A DNA stretch of 64,000 nt from Astrobacterium formosum (lineage in GTDB: Bacteria > Pseudomonadota > Alphaproteobacteria > Rhizobiales > Xanthobacteraceae). Of the stretch, positions 1 to 7,994 are shown piece by piece. Each line of letters opens with the position of its first letter. Positions within the stretch are counted from its first letter, which is position 1. Location of the stretch: contig JAVDCA010000003.1 of assembly GCA_030848545.1 (NCBI GenBank), positions 186,001-250,000 of the forward strand. Reading direction: 5' to 3'. A program made the position numbers and the translations under genes. The notes under the pieces were generated by a model, which ran no database searches, had not been told where the DNA came from, and saw only the letters and a program-made list of their open reading frames with translations.

Positions 1-205
1 GCAGGACTGGATCATCGCCAATCTACGCACCCGTTACGCCTTCAATGCCCAGTACAGCGCCTTTGCGGAAGTCAGGAACGTGTTCGACGCCAACTACGCG
101 GTGTCGACGCTGACGGTTGGAAAGGCCTCGAATCCGGCCACGCAGGCGGCGTTCCTGCCCGGCGACGGCCGCTCGTTCTATGTGGGAGCGAGTGCGAAAT
201 TCTAG
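1..205 (+). CDS. TonB-dependent outer-membrane receptor, C-terminal end (partial)
   Basis: Only the last 67 codons are inside the window, read in the frame beginning at base 2. The segment FAEVRNVFDANY followed by a short variable stretch and SFYVGASAKF is the usual last pair of beta-strands of a TonB-dependent receptor, and the chain ends in the C-terminal phenylalanine recognised by the outer-membrane assembly machinery. The 5' end lies outside the window, so the ligand cannot be judged. The ABC importer that follows on the same strand may carry the same ligand across the inner membrane, which is inference from position. Confidence 0.8.
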   Translation, partial: QDWIIANLRTRYAFNAQYSAFAEVRNVFDANYAVSTLTVGKASNPATQAAFLPGDGRSFYVGASAKF

Positions 206-229
206 GACGGATGAACGATGAATACGCCC

Positions 230-435
230 CGTCATTGTGAACGAAGCGAAGCAATCCAGTTCGTGCCGTGCGGCTCCTGGATTGCTTAGTCGCCGCGCTC
301 CTAGGAAATAAGTAGGAGACCATGAACTCACCCCGCGGCTCCCTCCCCCTGCAAGGGGGAGGGAGCAGGCTGCGTGCGCGGCAACTTTCATCCAACGCGG
401 GTCGACCGAAGGTCGGTGTCTAACTCGCAATGACG
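230..435. repeat. Dispersed palindromic repeat, copy A (interrupted)
   Basis: The left end CGTCATTGTGA and the inner arms GAAGCAATCCAG / CTGGATTGCTTAG are followed by CTCCT at 298-302. The right end CTCGCAATGACG only appears at 424-435. Intact copies elsewhere in the window join these two parts directly, so about 120 bases appear to have been inserted into this copy. The inserted part carries its own perfect hairpin (338-366). Confidence 0.75.
338..366. repeat. GC-rich perfect hairpin inside repeat copy A
   Basis: GCTCCCTCCCCCT (338-350) and AGGGGGAGGGAGC (354-366) are perfect 13-base inverted arms around a GCA loop. The same kind of CCCTCCCC/GGGGAGGG hairpin recurs at 8858-9004 and 29897-29920, always between genes. 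It could end transcription of the receptor gene, but no T-run follows. Confidence 0.65.
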
Positions 436-488
436 AGTGAATGTCGCCAGCGTTTGGTATAAGACCGGCACAACATGAGGCTGAACAA

Positions 489-1484
489 TTGCAGCAATCC
501 CGCCGTGCCGTCCTGACCGGTCTCCTCACACTCGGCGGCCTTGGTCTGCCGGCTCGCACGGTCGCGGCAAGTCGCCTGGATGCCCTCACCATCCACGGCA
601 TGCCGTCGGTACCGTCCGTCGTCCTTGCACGCCTGGTGCAGGCCGGCAGCCTGAGCGCTGTCGTCGACAAGCCCGCGCTGGCGATCTACCGCAATGTCGA
701 CCAGATGCGCGTCGCGGTCATCAACGGTACCACCAAGATGTTCGTGGCTCCGTCCTATTCCACCGCCAACATGTTCAATCGCGGCGTCCGGCTCCGCCAG
801 ATCAACATCCTGACCTGGGGTCTCGTCTACGTGCTCAGCCGGACGCCGGATATCGGCCGCGTCGAAGATCTGGCCGGCCGGCACCTCCTCGTCCCGTTGC
901 GCAACGACGCCCCCGACCTGATCCTGCGCCTGGTCTTGCTCAGGTCGGGCATGCGGCCCGACAAGGACGTGAGAATCCAGTATGTCGGTGCCGCCACCGA
1001 AGCGGTCCAGCTGTTCCTGGCCGGCCGCGCCGACTGCGTCCTGTTGCCGGAACCGTTCACCACCGCCGCCGAGATCCGCGCCGAAGCGGGGGGCTTCACC
1101 GCGCACAGGGTGATCGATCTCACCGAGGCCTATGCGCAGGCGACGGGCCGGCCGGCGCGCATCGCCCAGGCGGGCCTTGCGGTCACGGAAGACTTCGTCC
1201 AGGCCCATCCAGAGGTGGTTGCGGCCGTTCACGCCGGCTGCCTGTCCGCAGCGCAATGGACATTGGCCCATCCGGCCGAGGCGGGACGGCTCATTTCGGA
1301 AACGCTCAATCTTGCGCCCGAGATCGTCACGCGATCGATTCCGCGCTTCCGTCTCGTGGTTCAGTCGGCCGCGGACGCGCGCCCCGATATGGAAAACTAC
1401 TTCGCCGACCTGATGGAAATGTCGCCCGACATCGTCGGCGGGCGGCTGCCGGAGGCACGCTATTACTGGGGAGCGGGCGGATGA
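489..1484 (+). CDS. NMT1/SsuA-type ABC transporter substrate-binding protein, Tat-exported
   Basis: Periplasmic binding protein of the nitrate/sulfonate/taurine (NMT1-like) class, about 331 residues. The N-terminus reads MQQSRRAVLTGLL followed by a hydrophobic stretch and an AxA-like site, which is a twin-arginine signal. I chose the TTG at 489 because GAGG (477-480) sits 8 bases upstream and gives a short Tat n-region. An ATG at 441 in the same frame would add 16 residues but has no visible ribosome site and abuts the repeat. The stop overlaps the permease start (ATGA, 1481-1484), so the three genes form one operon. The ligand is unknown. Confidence 0.8.
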   Translation: MQQSRRAVLTGLLTLGGLGLPARTVAASRLDALTIHGMPSVPSVVLARLVQAGSLSAVVDKPALAIYRNVDQMRVAVINGTTKMFVAPSYSTANMFNRGVRLRQINILTWGLVYVLSRTPDIGRVEDLAGRHLLVPLRNDAPDLILRLVLLRSGMRPDKDVRIQYVGAATEAVQLFLAGRADCVLLPEPFTTAAEIRAEAGGFTAHRVIDLTEAYAQATGRPARIAQAGLAVTEDFVQAHPEVVAAVHAGCLSAAQWTLAHPAEAGRLISETLNLAPEIVTRSIPRFRLVVQSAADARPDMENYFADLMEMSPDIVGGRLPEARYYWGAGG

Positions 1485-2299
1485 GCGAGGACCGCGCCGG
1501 AGCGTCCTTGCGAACTCCCATCCTGGGAACGGCTGCCGCCGGCCTGCTGCTGCTGGCGCTGTGGCAGGCTGGACATGCGGCCTATGGAACGCTGGTGCTG
1601 CCGTCGCCGGCGGAAACTTTTTGGGCCATGGGGAAGCTGGCGACGAACGGCACGCTCTTGCCCGCCGTGGCGCAGACGGCCGCCAATGCGCTGGCCGGGT
1701 TTGCGGCCGCCGTGCTGGTCGGCGGCATGCTGGGAACGTTCGCCGGCCTGTGGTCGCCCGCGCGCCACCTGTTGCAACCGATCGCCACGCTCGCGCTCGG
1801 CGTGCCGGCGATCGCCTGGGTCGTGCTGTCGCTCCTGTGGTTCGGCGGCAGCGGGCTCGCGGTCGCCTTCACGGTGCTCGTCACGACGGCGCCCATCGTC
1901 TTCGCCGCCGCGACCCAAGGGGTGCTGACGCTCGACGGCAGCCTGCGGCGCATGGCGCGCTCGTTCCGCGTTCCCTGGCACGTGCTGATGACGGACGTCT
2001 ATCTGCCGCACATGCTCACGCATCTGTTTCCCGCCCTTGCCACCGCACTGGCGATGTCGTGGAAGATCGCGGTCATGACCGAACTCCTGGGCGGCACCGG
2101 CGGCATCGGCGACGGACTCGCAACCGCGCGCGTGCAGGTCGACACCGCCGCCGCCATGGCGTGGATCGTCGTCATCGTGGTTCTGCTGTGGATGCAGGAC
2201 CGATTGCTGCTCGAACCCTTGCGGTCCCGCCTCGAAGCCTGGCGGCGCGAGTTGCCGGGAGCCGGCGCGTCCGCGTTCCGTTCACCGGCGGCGACATGA
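1481..2299 (+). CDS. ABC transporter permease (SsuC/TauC-like)
   Basis: Inner-membrane permease of 272 residues with about six hydrophobic segments. The cytoplasmic loop SFRVPWHVLMTDVYLP, which contacts the ATPase, is a variant of the EAA loop of binding-protein-dependent permeases. The start codon overlaps the stop of the binding-protein gene (ATGA), and its own stop overlaps the start of the ATPase gene, so translation is probably coupled. With its two partners it makes a complete NMT1-family importer. The substrate class (sulfonate, nitrate-like, pyrimidine precursor or metal complex) cannot be decided from sequence alone. Confidence 0.85.
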   Translation: MSEDRAGASLRTPILGTAAAGLLLLALWQAGHAAYGTLVLPSPAETFWAMGKLATNGTLLPAVAQTAANALAGFAAAVLVGGMLGTFAGLWSPARHLLQPIATLALGVPAIAWVVLSLLWFGGSGLAVAFTVLVTTAPIVFAAATQGVLTLDGSLRRMARSFRVPWHVLMTDVYLPHMLTHLFPALATALAMSWKIAVMTELLGGTGGIGDGLATARVQVDTAAAMAWIVVIVVLLWMQDRLLLEPLRSRLEAWRRELPGAGASAFRSPAAT

Positions 2300-3042
2300 C
2301 GACGGATCCCCTCCCCGGCACCGACTCAGGCCTCGTCGCCACCGAAGTCGCCTTCGCCTACGGGCCGCTGCCCGTTCTCGACGGCCTGTCGATCACCTTG
2401 CCGAGCACACGCCTGTCCTGCCTGGTCGGTCCCTCCGGCTGCGGCAAAAGCACCTTGCTTGCCCTCTTGGGCAATCTGCTCGCTCCCGCCCGCGGCACCA
2501 TCACACACGCTTTTCGGCGCCCGGCCTTCGTGTTTCAGGACCCCTGCCTGTTGCCGTGGCGCAATGCCGTCGACAACATCGCCTTCGGCCTCAAGGCGCA
2601 GTCCATCCCACGCCGGGAACGTCGCGACCGCGCCGAGGCTTCGCTCGCAACCGTCGGCTTGGCGCCGGCGGATGCCGGAAAGTATCCGCATCAACTCTCC
2701 GGCGGCATGCGCCAACGCATCGCGCTGGCGCGCGCGCTGGTGGTCGAGCCGGACTTTCTGCTTCTTGACGAACCCTTCAACGCCCTCGACGCCGACCTGC
2801 GCCGACAGATGCAGGACCTGGTGCGGCAACTGATCGAAGAGCGTCGGCTGACGGCCCTGATGGTGACTCACGATCGCGCCGAGGCGGTGCGTCTCGCCGA
2901 CCGCCTCTTTCTCATGTCGGCGGCACCGGCGCGGATCGTCGCGGAACACGACATCGACCGCGCTTTCGCGGAGCGCGACGACGCCTTCCTTCAAGTGCAG
3001 CTTGCGTGGCTGCAGGACGCCGCCAGGCCCGTCCAGAATTGA
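2296..3042 (+). CDS. ABC transporter ATP-binding protein (SsuB/TauB-like)
   Basis: ATPase subunit of 248 residues. Walker A is GPSGCGKST (45-53), the Q-loop glutamine is residue 81 in QDPCLLPWRN, the signature LSGGM is at 134-138, Walker B LLLDEP at 155-160 and the switch histidine lies in VTHDRAEA. The PWRN sequence after the Q-loop is typical of the taurine/nitrate/sulfonate ATPases. The start overlaps the permease stop (ATGA at 2296-2299). It ends 4 bases from the stop of convergent ispE. Confidence 0.9.
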   Translation: MTTDPLPGTDSGLVATEVAFAYGPLPVLDGLSITLPSTRLSCLVGPSGCGKSTLLALLGNLLAPARGTITHAFRRPAFVFQDPCLLPWRNAVDNIAFGLKAQSIPRRERRDRAEASLATVGLAPADAGKYPHQLSGGMRQRIALARALVVEPDFLLLDEPFNALDADLRRQMQDLVRQLIEERRLTALMVTHDRAEAVRLADRLFLMSAAPARIVAEHDIDRAFAERDDAFLQVQLAWLQDAARPVQN

Positions 3043-3046
3043 TGAA

Positions 3047-3949
3047 TCAGCCGAACGTCGTCGCGCGCACCCACCAGTGCGGCTGGGCGGCGGCAATCAC
3101 CGAGGCTGCAGCCTCGGCCTGCTGATCGGCGGCAAAAAGTCCGAAACAGGTGGCTCCGGAACCGGACATGCGTGCGAGGCGGCAGCCGGCGCGGGCGCGC
3201 AGCGCCGCCAGCACCTCGCCGATCACGGGCTGAATCGCCAGAGCCGGCGGTTCGAGATCATTGTCGGCGGCGGCCATGAAGGCGAGCACGGCGTCGAGGC
3301 TGTCGAGATCGCCCGGATCGGGTGTGGCGCTGCCGCGGCACTCACCGCGCTGAAGGCCGATCTTGCCGAACACGTCCCGGGTCGGCACCGGCACGCCGGG
3401 ATTGATCATCACGGCATGAAGCGGCGCCAGGCGCAGCGGCGCCGTCAGGACGTCGCCAATGCCGCGCATCAGCCGCGCACGCGGGTCGACGCAGACCGGC
3501 ACGTCGGCGCCCGTCGGTGCCGCCGCCTCCCGAAGCCGCGCATCGTCGGGTGCGAGCCCGTTGAGGCGCGCGAGCAGCCGCAGCGCCGCCGCGGCGTCGC
3601 TCGATCCGCCGCCGACGCCGGCGGCGACCGGCAGCCGCTTGGTCAGCCGGAAGCGGCCGGTGAGGAGGTTCGGCACCCGCTCGGCCAGCGCCCGGGTCAC
3701 CTTGAGAACAAGATTGTCGGCAGTGTCGCCCGATGCCGCCGCGGTCGGACCATCGACCACAAGCGCGAGCGGCTCTCCCGGCGTGAGTGCGAGTTCATCC
3801 GCTTCGCCGGCGAACACGACGAGGCTTTCGAGATCGTGGTAGCCGTCGTCGCGGCGGCCGAGAACACGAAGCGTCAGGTTGATCTTGGCCGGGGCACGTT
3901 CGGTGAGGACGGTGTCGGCCGCGGACACGACAGTTACGCGAGACTGCAT
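3047..3949 (-). CDS. ispE: 4-diphosphocytidyl-2-C-methyl-D-erythritol kinase
   Basis: Cytoplasmic GHMP-family kinase of the non-mevalonate isoprenoid pathway, phosphorylating the 2-hydroxyl of CDP-ME with ATP. The 300-residue protein starts with the substrate motif [20 protein letters not shown] (19-38). The glycine-rich ATP loop [16 protein letters not shown] is at 107-122, and the C-terminal GHMP motif [13 protein letters not shown] is intact. Length matches the family. It lies downstream of the TPR gene on the same strand, separated by a palindromic repeat, so it may have its own promoter. Confidence 0.95.
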   Translation of the reverse strand: MQSRVTVVSAADTVLTERAPAKINLTLRVLGRRDDGYHDLESLVVFAGEADELALTPGEPLALVVDGPTAAASGDTADNLVLKVTRALAERVPNLLTGRFRLTKRLPVAAGVGGGSSDAAAALRLLARLNGLAPDDARLREAAAPTGADVPVCVDPRARLMRGIGDVLTAPLRLAPLHAVMINPGVPVPTRDVFGKIGLQRGECRGSATPDPGDLDSLDAVLAFMAAADNDLEPPALAIQPVIGEVLAALRARAGCRLARMSGSGATCFGLFAADQQAEAAASVIAAAQPHWWVRATTFG

Positions 3950-3971
3950 GGGCAGACGAAAGGCCTTCCGT

Positions 3972-4060
3972 GTGGCCCTGGGTTGCTTCGCTCCGCTCGC
4001 AACGACGCTTTGCAGCCGTCATTGCGAGGAGGCGAAGCCGACGAAGCAATCCAGGGCCAC
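3972..4060. repeat. Dispersed palindromic repeat, copy B
   Basis: The outer arms GTGGCCCTGG and CCAGGGCCAC enclose GGTTGCTTCGCTCCGCTCGC on the left and CGTCATTGCGAGGAGGCGAAG with GAAGCAATCC on the right. This is the same element as at 12951, 14732, 26795 and 33706 but with its halves arranged end-inward. It lies between ispE and the TPR gene. Confidence 0.75.
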
Positions 4061-4089
4061 GGGCCAGGAACGCTCCGATTCGAGCGAGC

Positions 4090-5856
4090 CTAGCCGCCGT
4101 TGCCCGGCTTCTTCGACTTGTCGACCGCGGCCGAACTGGTCTCTTCGGCCACGATTCCGTTCTTGAGCTTAGCCTCGATCTTGGCGAGCTCCTCGGCTTC
4201 GGGCTTGAGGTCGCGCGCATGCGACCACTGGAAGCGGGCCTCGAGCACGCGGCCGACCCGCCAATAGGCGTCACCGAGATGGTCGTTGATGGTCGGATCG
4301 ACCGGCTTGAGTTCGACCGCCCGTTCGAGCTGCTTCACGGCTTCGTCGAAATCACCCAGGCGGTAATGGGCCCAGCCGAGCGAATCGACGATGTAGCCGT
4401 CGTCCGGCCGCTGCTCGACCGAGCGGCGGATCATGCGCATGCCCTCGTCGAGATTGATGCCCTGATCGATCCAGGAATAGCCCAGATAGTTGAGGACGTG
4501 CGGCTGGTCGGGATAGAGCTCGAGCGCCTTCTTGAGGTCGGCCTCGGCCTTGCCCCAGTGCTTGGCGCGTTCGTGGCAGATGCCGCGGAAATAGAAGGTG
4601 GTCCAGTTGGACTTGTCGGGCTTGGCGATGGTGGCGATGGCCTTGCCGTAGACCTCGGCGCATTCGCCGTACTGCTTGCGCTCGCGCAGGATGTTGCCCA
4701 GCGCCAGGATCGCCTCGACATCGCCCGGGTTGGCCTCGATCAGCTTCGTGAGATGCTGCTTGGCGTCGTCGGTGCGCTCCAGCGCATCGAGATCGATGGC
4801 CATCTGGATCTCGGCATTGCGCCGCAGCGGCGACGTTTCCGACACGCGCTCATAGACTGCGATCGCCAGGTCCTGCTTCTTCATCGCCTCGTAGAGGTCG
4901 GCGAGCGACAGGAGTGCCATGGCGTGGTTGGGCTCCAGATAGAGGGCGAGCTGGAGATAGGCGAGGCCACGATTGGCGAGCGAAAGCTCCTGCTCGCGCC
5001 GGCCGAGCGCGGCGCCCAGCCCGTAGAGCGCTTCCGCTGCCCCCGCCTGCGGGGTCTTGACCAGCGGCGGCAGCTTGCCGCCGGCCAAAATGGCCTTGAG
5101 GTGCGTCGTGACGAGCGGATGGCGGGGCAGCGCCGCGTCGAAGGTCTGGAAGATCTTGATCGCCTCGTCCTTGGAGTGGCGCGACGCCCACGACCCGTAG
5201 GCCTCCACGACCCGCAGCGCCGTGCTGTCGAGCTTGTAGGCGCGTTCGAATCGCTTGCCGGCTTCCTTTCGGTTGCCAGTGAGGTCGAGGACGAGGCCGG
5301 CATGCAGATCCTTGAAGATGGCGTACCAGTCGGGCCCGGCGAGCTTATCGATGGCCTCGACCGCGCCCCTGGCGTCGTTGGCGCCATAAAGGCTCCACCC
5401 GCTGAGCAAAGTCGCCGTCAGGTCGGTGATCGGACCCTTGGCGGCCTGTGCGAACTGGGTTCGCGCCGTCTGGTACTGCTTCTGCTTAAGGGCGCGCACC
5501 CCCAGGACCAAGCGGGCATTGCGGTTGGTCTTGTCGAACTGCAGAAGCCGTTCGGCGAGCCGCGCCGCTTCGTCGATCTCGCCATTGGCCATGACGGCGT
5601 AGAAGGCGAGCTCGGTCAGGTTGGGATTGCGCGGATCAAGCCGCAGCGACGCCCGGTAATAGGTTGCTGCTGCGGAAGCGTCGCGCTGCAGATTGGCGGC
5701 GCGGGCGGCCAGATAGTTGCCCGCGGCGCCGCCGCGGCTGACCGCCACCGAGGGTTGCGGGGCGGGCGAGGATTGCGCCTGCGCGGGCGCCAGTGAGGCA
5801 CCCGCCGCGATCGCGGCCGTGACAGTCATGCATTTGAAATATCGTGTTATTCGCAC
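4090..5856 (-). CDS. Exported tetratricopeptide-repeat protein
   Basis: A 588-residue protein with an N-terminal signal (MRITRYFKCMTV then a small-residue stretch ending APAQAQ near residue 28). The rest is an array of TPR helices, with clear repeats at about 44-80, 330-420 and 430-540 (for example GKAEADLKKALELYPDQP and DFDEAVKQLERAVELKPVDP). Such proteins act as periplasmic or envelope scaffolds; the partner is unknown. I used the GTG start because it supplies the basic n-region; an ATG nine codons later (5829) is the alternative. The gene order TPR-ispE next to ETF-ubiquinone oxidoreductase is, as I recall, common in Hyphomicrobiales. Confidence 0.8.
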   Translation of the reverse strand: MRITRYFKCMTVTAAIAAGASLAPAQAQSSPAPQPSVAVSRGGAAGNYLAARAANLQRDASAAATYYRASLRLDPRNPNLTELAFYAVMANGEIDEAARLAERLLQFDKTNRNARLVLGVRALKQKQYQTARTQFAQAAKGPITDLTATLLSGWSLYGANDARGAVEAIDKLAGPDWYAIFKDLHAGLVLDLTGNRKEAGKRFERAYKLDSTALRVVEAYGSWASRHSKDEAIKIFQTFDAALPRHPLVTTHLKAILAGGKLPPLVKTPQAGAAEALYGLGAALGRREQELSLANRGLAYLQLALYLEPNHAMALLSLADLYEAMKKQDLAIAVYERVSETSPLRRNAEIQMAIDLDALERTDDAKQHLTKLIEANPGDVEAILALGNILRERKQYGECAEVYGKAIATIAKPDKSNWTTFYFRGICHERAKHWGKAEADLKKALELYPDQPHVLNYLGYSWIDQGINLDEGMRMIRRSVEQRPDDGYIVDSLGWAHYRLGDFDEAVKQLERAVELKPVDPTINDHLGDAYWRVGRVLEARFQWSHARDLKPEAEELAKIEAKLKNGIVAEETSSAAVDKSKKPGNGG

Positions 5857-6162
5857 GGCTCGCTGGTCTCCATGTCAGGCACCTGCCGGCCCTACCCGGT
5901 GGCCGCCGACCGGCCGGAGAATGACTGGTTTGCGGCGCTGCCGCAAGGACGGCCGTCTCTCCCGGACGACTGTCGCAGGCCTTCAAGGCGAAGACAGGAC
6001 TTCTCGACGAACTGCTCGCGCCACCCCGCGGCCGCGGTCGCTTGCGACCACGAATCCCACCACGGCGCCGCAACCTGCTCCCTTTCACAGGGCCCGTATG
6101 GCGGCATCGTGGCGGCTGTCGAGCGCCGGCGCGGCGGCGCGAGCCGCCGGCCGGAAACGCGT
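5857..6162. other. Intergenic stretch of about 300 bases
   Basis: Non-coding gap between two minus-strand genes. Near the ETF-ubiquinone oxidoreductase stop it holds a hairpin (CGGCGGC at 6132-6138 and GCCGCCG near 6143-6149 around GCGA) that could end that transcript, although no T-run follows. The TPR gene promoter should lie in the left part, but I see no convincing -35/-10 pair. Confidence 0.4.
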
Positions 6163-7818
6163 TCACATGCTGGTGTAGTTCGGTCCGCCGCCGCCCTCCG
6201 GCGCCACCCAGGTGATGTTGTGGTTGGGGTCCTTGATGTCGCAGGTCTTGCAGTGCACGCAGTTGGACGCGTTGATGACGAATTTGGGGGCGCCGTTCTC
6301 CTCGACCCACTCGTAGACCCCCGCCGGGCAGTAGCGGCCCGACGGCCCGGCGAAGACGCCATGCTCGGAGGCGACCTGGAGGGCCGGATCGGCGACCTTC
6401 AGGTGCACCGGCTGGTCCTCCTCGTGGGCGGTATTGGACAGATAGACCGACGACAGCCGATCGAAGGTCAGGATGCCGTCGGGCTTCGGATAGGGAATGG
6501 GAGCGAAACCGACCGCCGGAGCGAGCGTCTCGCGGTCCGGCTTGCCATGGGACAGCGTACCGAACAGCGAGAAGCCGAGCGTATTTGTCCACATGTCGAG
6601 CCCGCCGACCCCGATGCCGATCAGGGTGCCGAGCTTCGACCACAAAGGCTTGGCGTTGCGCACCTTCCACAGGTCGCGGCCGATCTCGGAAGTCCGCCAT
6701 GCCGCTTCGTAGGCGGCCAGTTCGTCGCCGGCGCGGCCGGCGGCGAGCGCCGCGGCAGCGTGCTCGGCAGCGAGCATTCCCGACAGCACGGCGTTGTGGG
6801 TACCCTTGATACGCGGCACGTTGAGGAAGCCGGCCGTGCAGCCGATCAGGGCGCCGCCCGGGAACACGACCTTGGGCACCGATTGCCAGCCGCCCTCGCT
6901 GATGGCGCGGGCGCCGTAACCGATGCGCTTTCCCCCCACAAAAGTGTCGCGCACCAGCTTGTGGGTCTTGAAGCGCTGGAACTCCTCGAACGGCGACAGA
7001 TAAGGGTTCTTGTAGTTGAGGTGGAGCACGAACCCGACCGCCACCAGGCCGTCGCCGTAGTGATAGAGGAACGAGCCGCCGCCGGTCGAATTGTCGAGCG
7101 GCCAGCCGAATGTGTGCTGGACGAGGCCGGGCTGGTGCCTGTCCGGCGCCACCTGCCAGAGCTCTTTCAGTCCAATGCCGAATTTCTGCGGATCGCGGCC
7201 TTGATCGAGTCCGTAGCGCGCCACAAGCGTCTGGGTGAGGTGCCCGCGCGCGCCTTCGGCGAACAGCGTGTATTTGGCGCGCAGTTCCATGCCGCGGGTG
7301 AAGGTATCCTTGGGGGCGCCGTCCTTGCCGATCCCCATGTCGCCGGTGGCGATCCCGGCCACCTCGCCATTGTCACCATAGAGGACCTCGCTCGCCGCGA
7401 AGCCGGGATAGATCTCGACCCCGAGGGCCTCCGCCTTGGTGGCGAGCCATTTGCAGACCTCACCCAGCGACACGATGTAGGCGCCGTGATTGCTCATCAG
7501 GGGCGGCATCATGAAACCGGGGAGCGGCAGCGCCGCGCCGGCGGTGAGCATGTAGAAGCGGTCGCGCTTGACCGCGGTCTTGATGGGGGTGTCCTCGGCG
7601 CGCCATTCCGGCAGCAGGCGGTCGAGCCCGACCGTGTCGATCACCGCGCCGGACAGGATGTGGGCGCCGACCTCGGACCCCTTCTCCACCACCACCACCG
7701 AGAGGTCGGCGGAAAGCTGCTTGAGCCGGATGGCGGCGGCGAGCCCGCTGGGTCCGGCACCGACCACCACGACATCGAATTCCATCGCCTCGCGGGCGGG
7801 TAGATCCTGGCTGGTCAT
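6163..7818 (-). CDS. Electron-transfer flavoprotein:ubiquinone oxidoreductase
   Basis: Membrane-attached flavo-iron-sulfur enzyme that passes electrons from ETF (reduced by acyl-CoA and other dehydrogenases) to ubiquinone. The 551-residue protein has an N-terminal FAD fold with VVVVGAGPSGLAAA (about 16-29). It ends with a 4Fe-4S domain with CPAGVYEW and NCVHCKTCDIKDPNHNITW. I chose the ATG at 7818 because GGAGT lies just upstream and the protein then begins MTSQDLPAREAMEFD, as relatives do; an in-frame start 22 codons earlier exists. It would serve the acyl-CoA dehydrogenase encoded at 34293-35435, which is a metabolic inference. Confidence 0.95.
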   Translation of the reverse strand: MTSQDLPAREAMEFDVVVVGAGPSGLAAAIRLKQLSADLSVVVVEKGSEVGAHILSGAVIDTVGLDRLLPEWRAEDTPIKTAVKRDRFYMLTAGAALPLPGFMMPPLMSNHGAYIVSLGEVCKWLATKAEALGVEIYPGFAASEVLYGDNGEVAGIATGDMGIGKDGAPKDTFTRGMELRAKYTLFAEGARGHLTQTLVARYGLDQGRDPQKFGIGLKELWQVAPDRHQPGLVQHTFGWPLDNSTGGGSFLYHYGDGLVAVGFVLHLNYKNPYLSPFEEFQRFKTHKLVRDTFVGGKRIGYGARAISEGGWQSVPKVVFPGGALIGCTAGFLNVPRIKGTHNAVLSGMLAAEHAAAALAAGRAGDELAAYEAAWRTSEIGRDLWKVRNAKPLWSKLGTLIGIGVGGLDMWTNTLGFSLFGTLSHGKPDRETLAPAVGFAPIPYPKPDGILTFDRLSSVYLSNTAHEEDQPVHLKVADPALQVASEHGVFAGPSGRYCPAGVYEWVEENGAPKFVINASNCVHCKTCDIKDPNHNITWVAPEGGGGPNYTSM

Positions 7819-7903
7819 CACTCCGACCTGTTTGGAACCAATATGGATTTCCCCACCTGTTCCACGAAAGAGGGGCCCTGACAATCGCCAAGGCGACGCG
7901 CCG

Positions 7904-7927
7904 CCGGGGGCCGCCGGCGGCCCCCGG
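7904..7927. repeat. 24-base perfect palindrome
   Basis: CCGGGGGCCGCC (7904-7915) is followed directly by its exact reverse complement GGCGGCCCCCGG (7916-7927). It lies between the divergent starts of ETF-ubiquinone oxidoreductase and the uracil-DNA glycosylase. It could form a cruciform or hairpin or be an operator; the sequence gives no further clue. Confidence 0.7.
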
Positions 7928-7994
7928 TCGGGACGGGTTTCGCCGCGCCCGGCAACAGCGTAAGACTTGGCGTAGCCATGTGCCCTGCCCCATC

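Noticed and set aside
7978..7994. Earlier start codons for the uracil-DNA glycosylase
   Set aside because: The GTG at 7980 is in frame, but the ATG at 7995 is a better codon and removes only a short MPCPI leader; the ATG at 7978 is out of frame.
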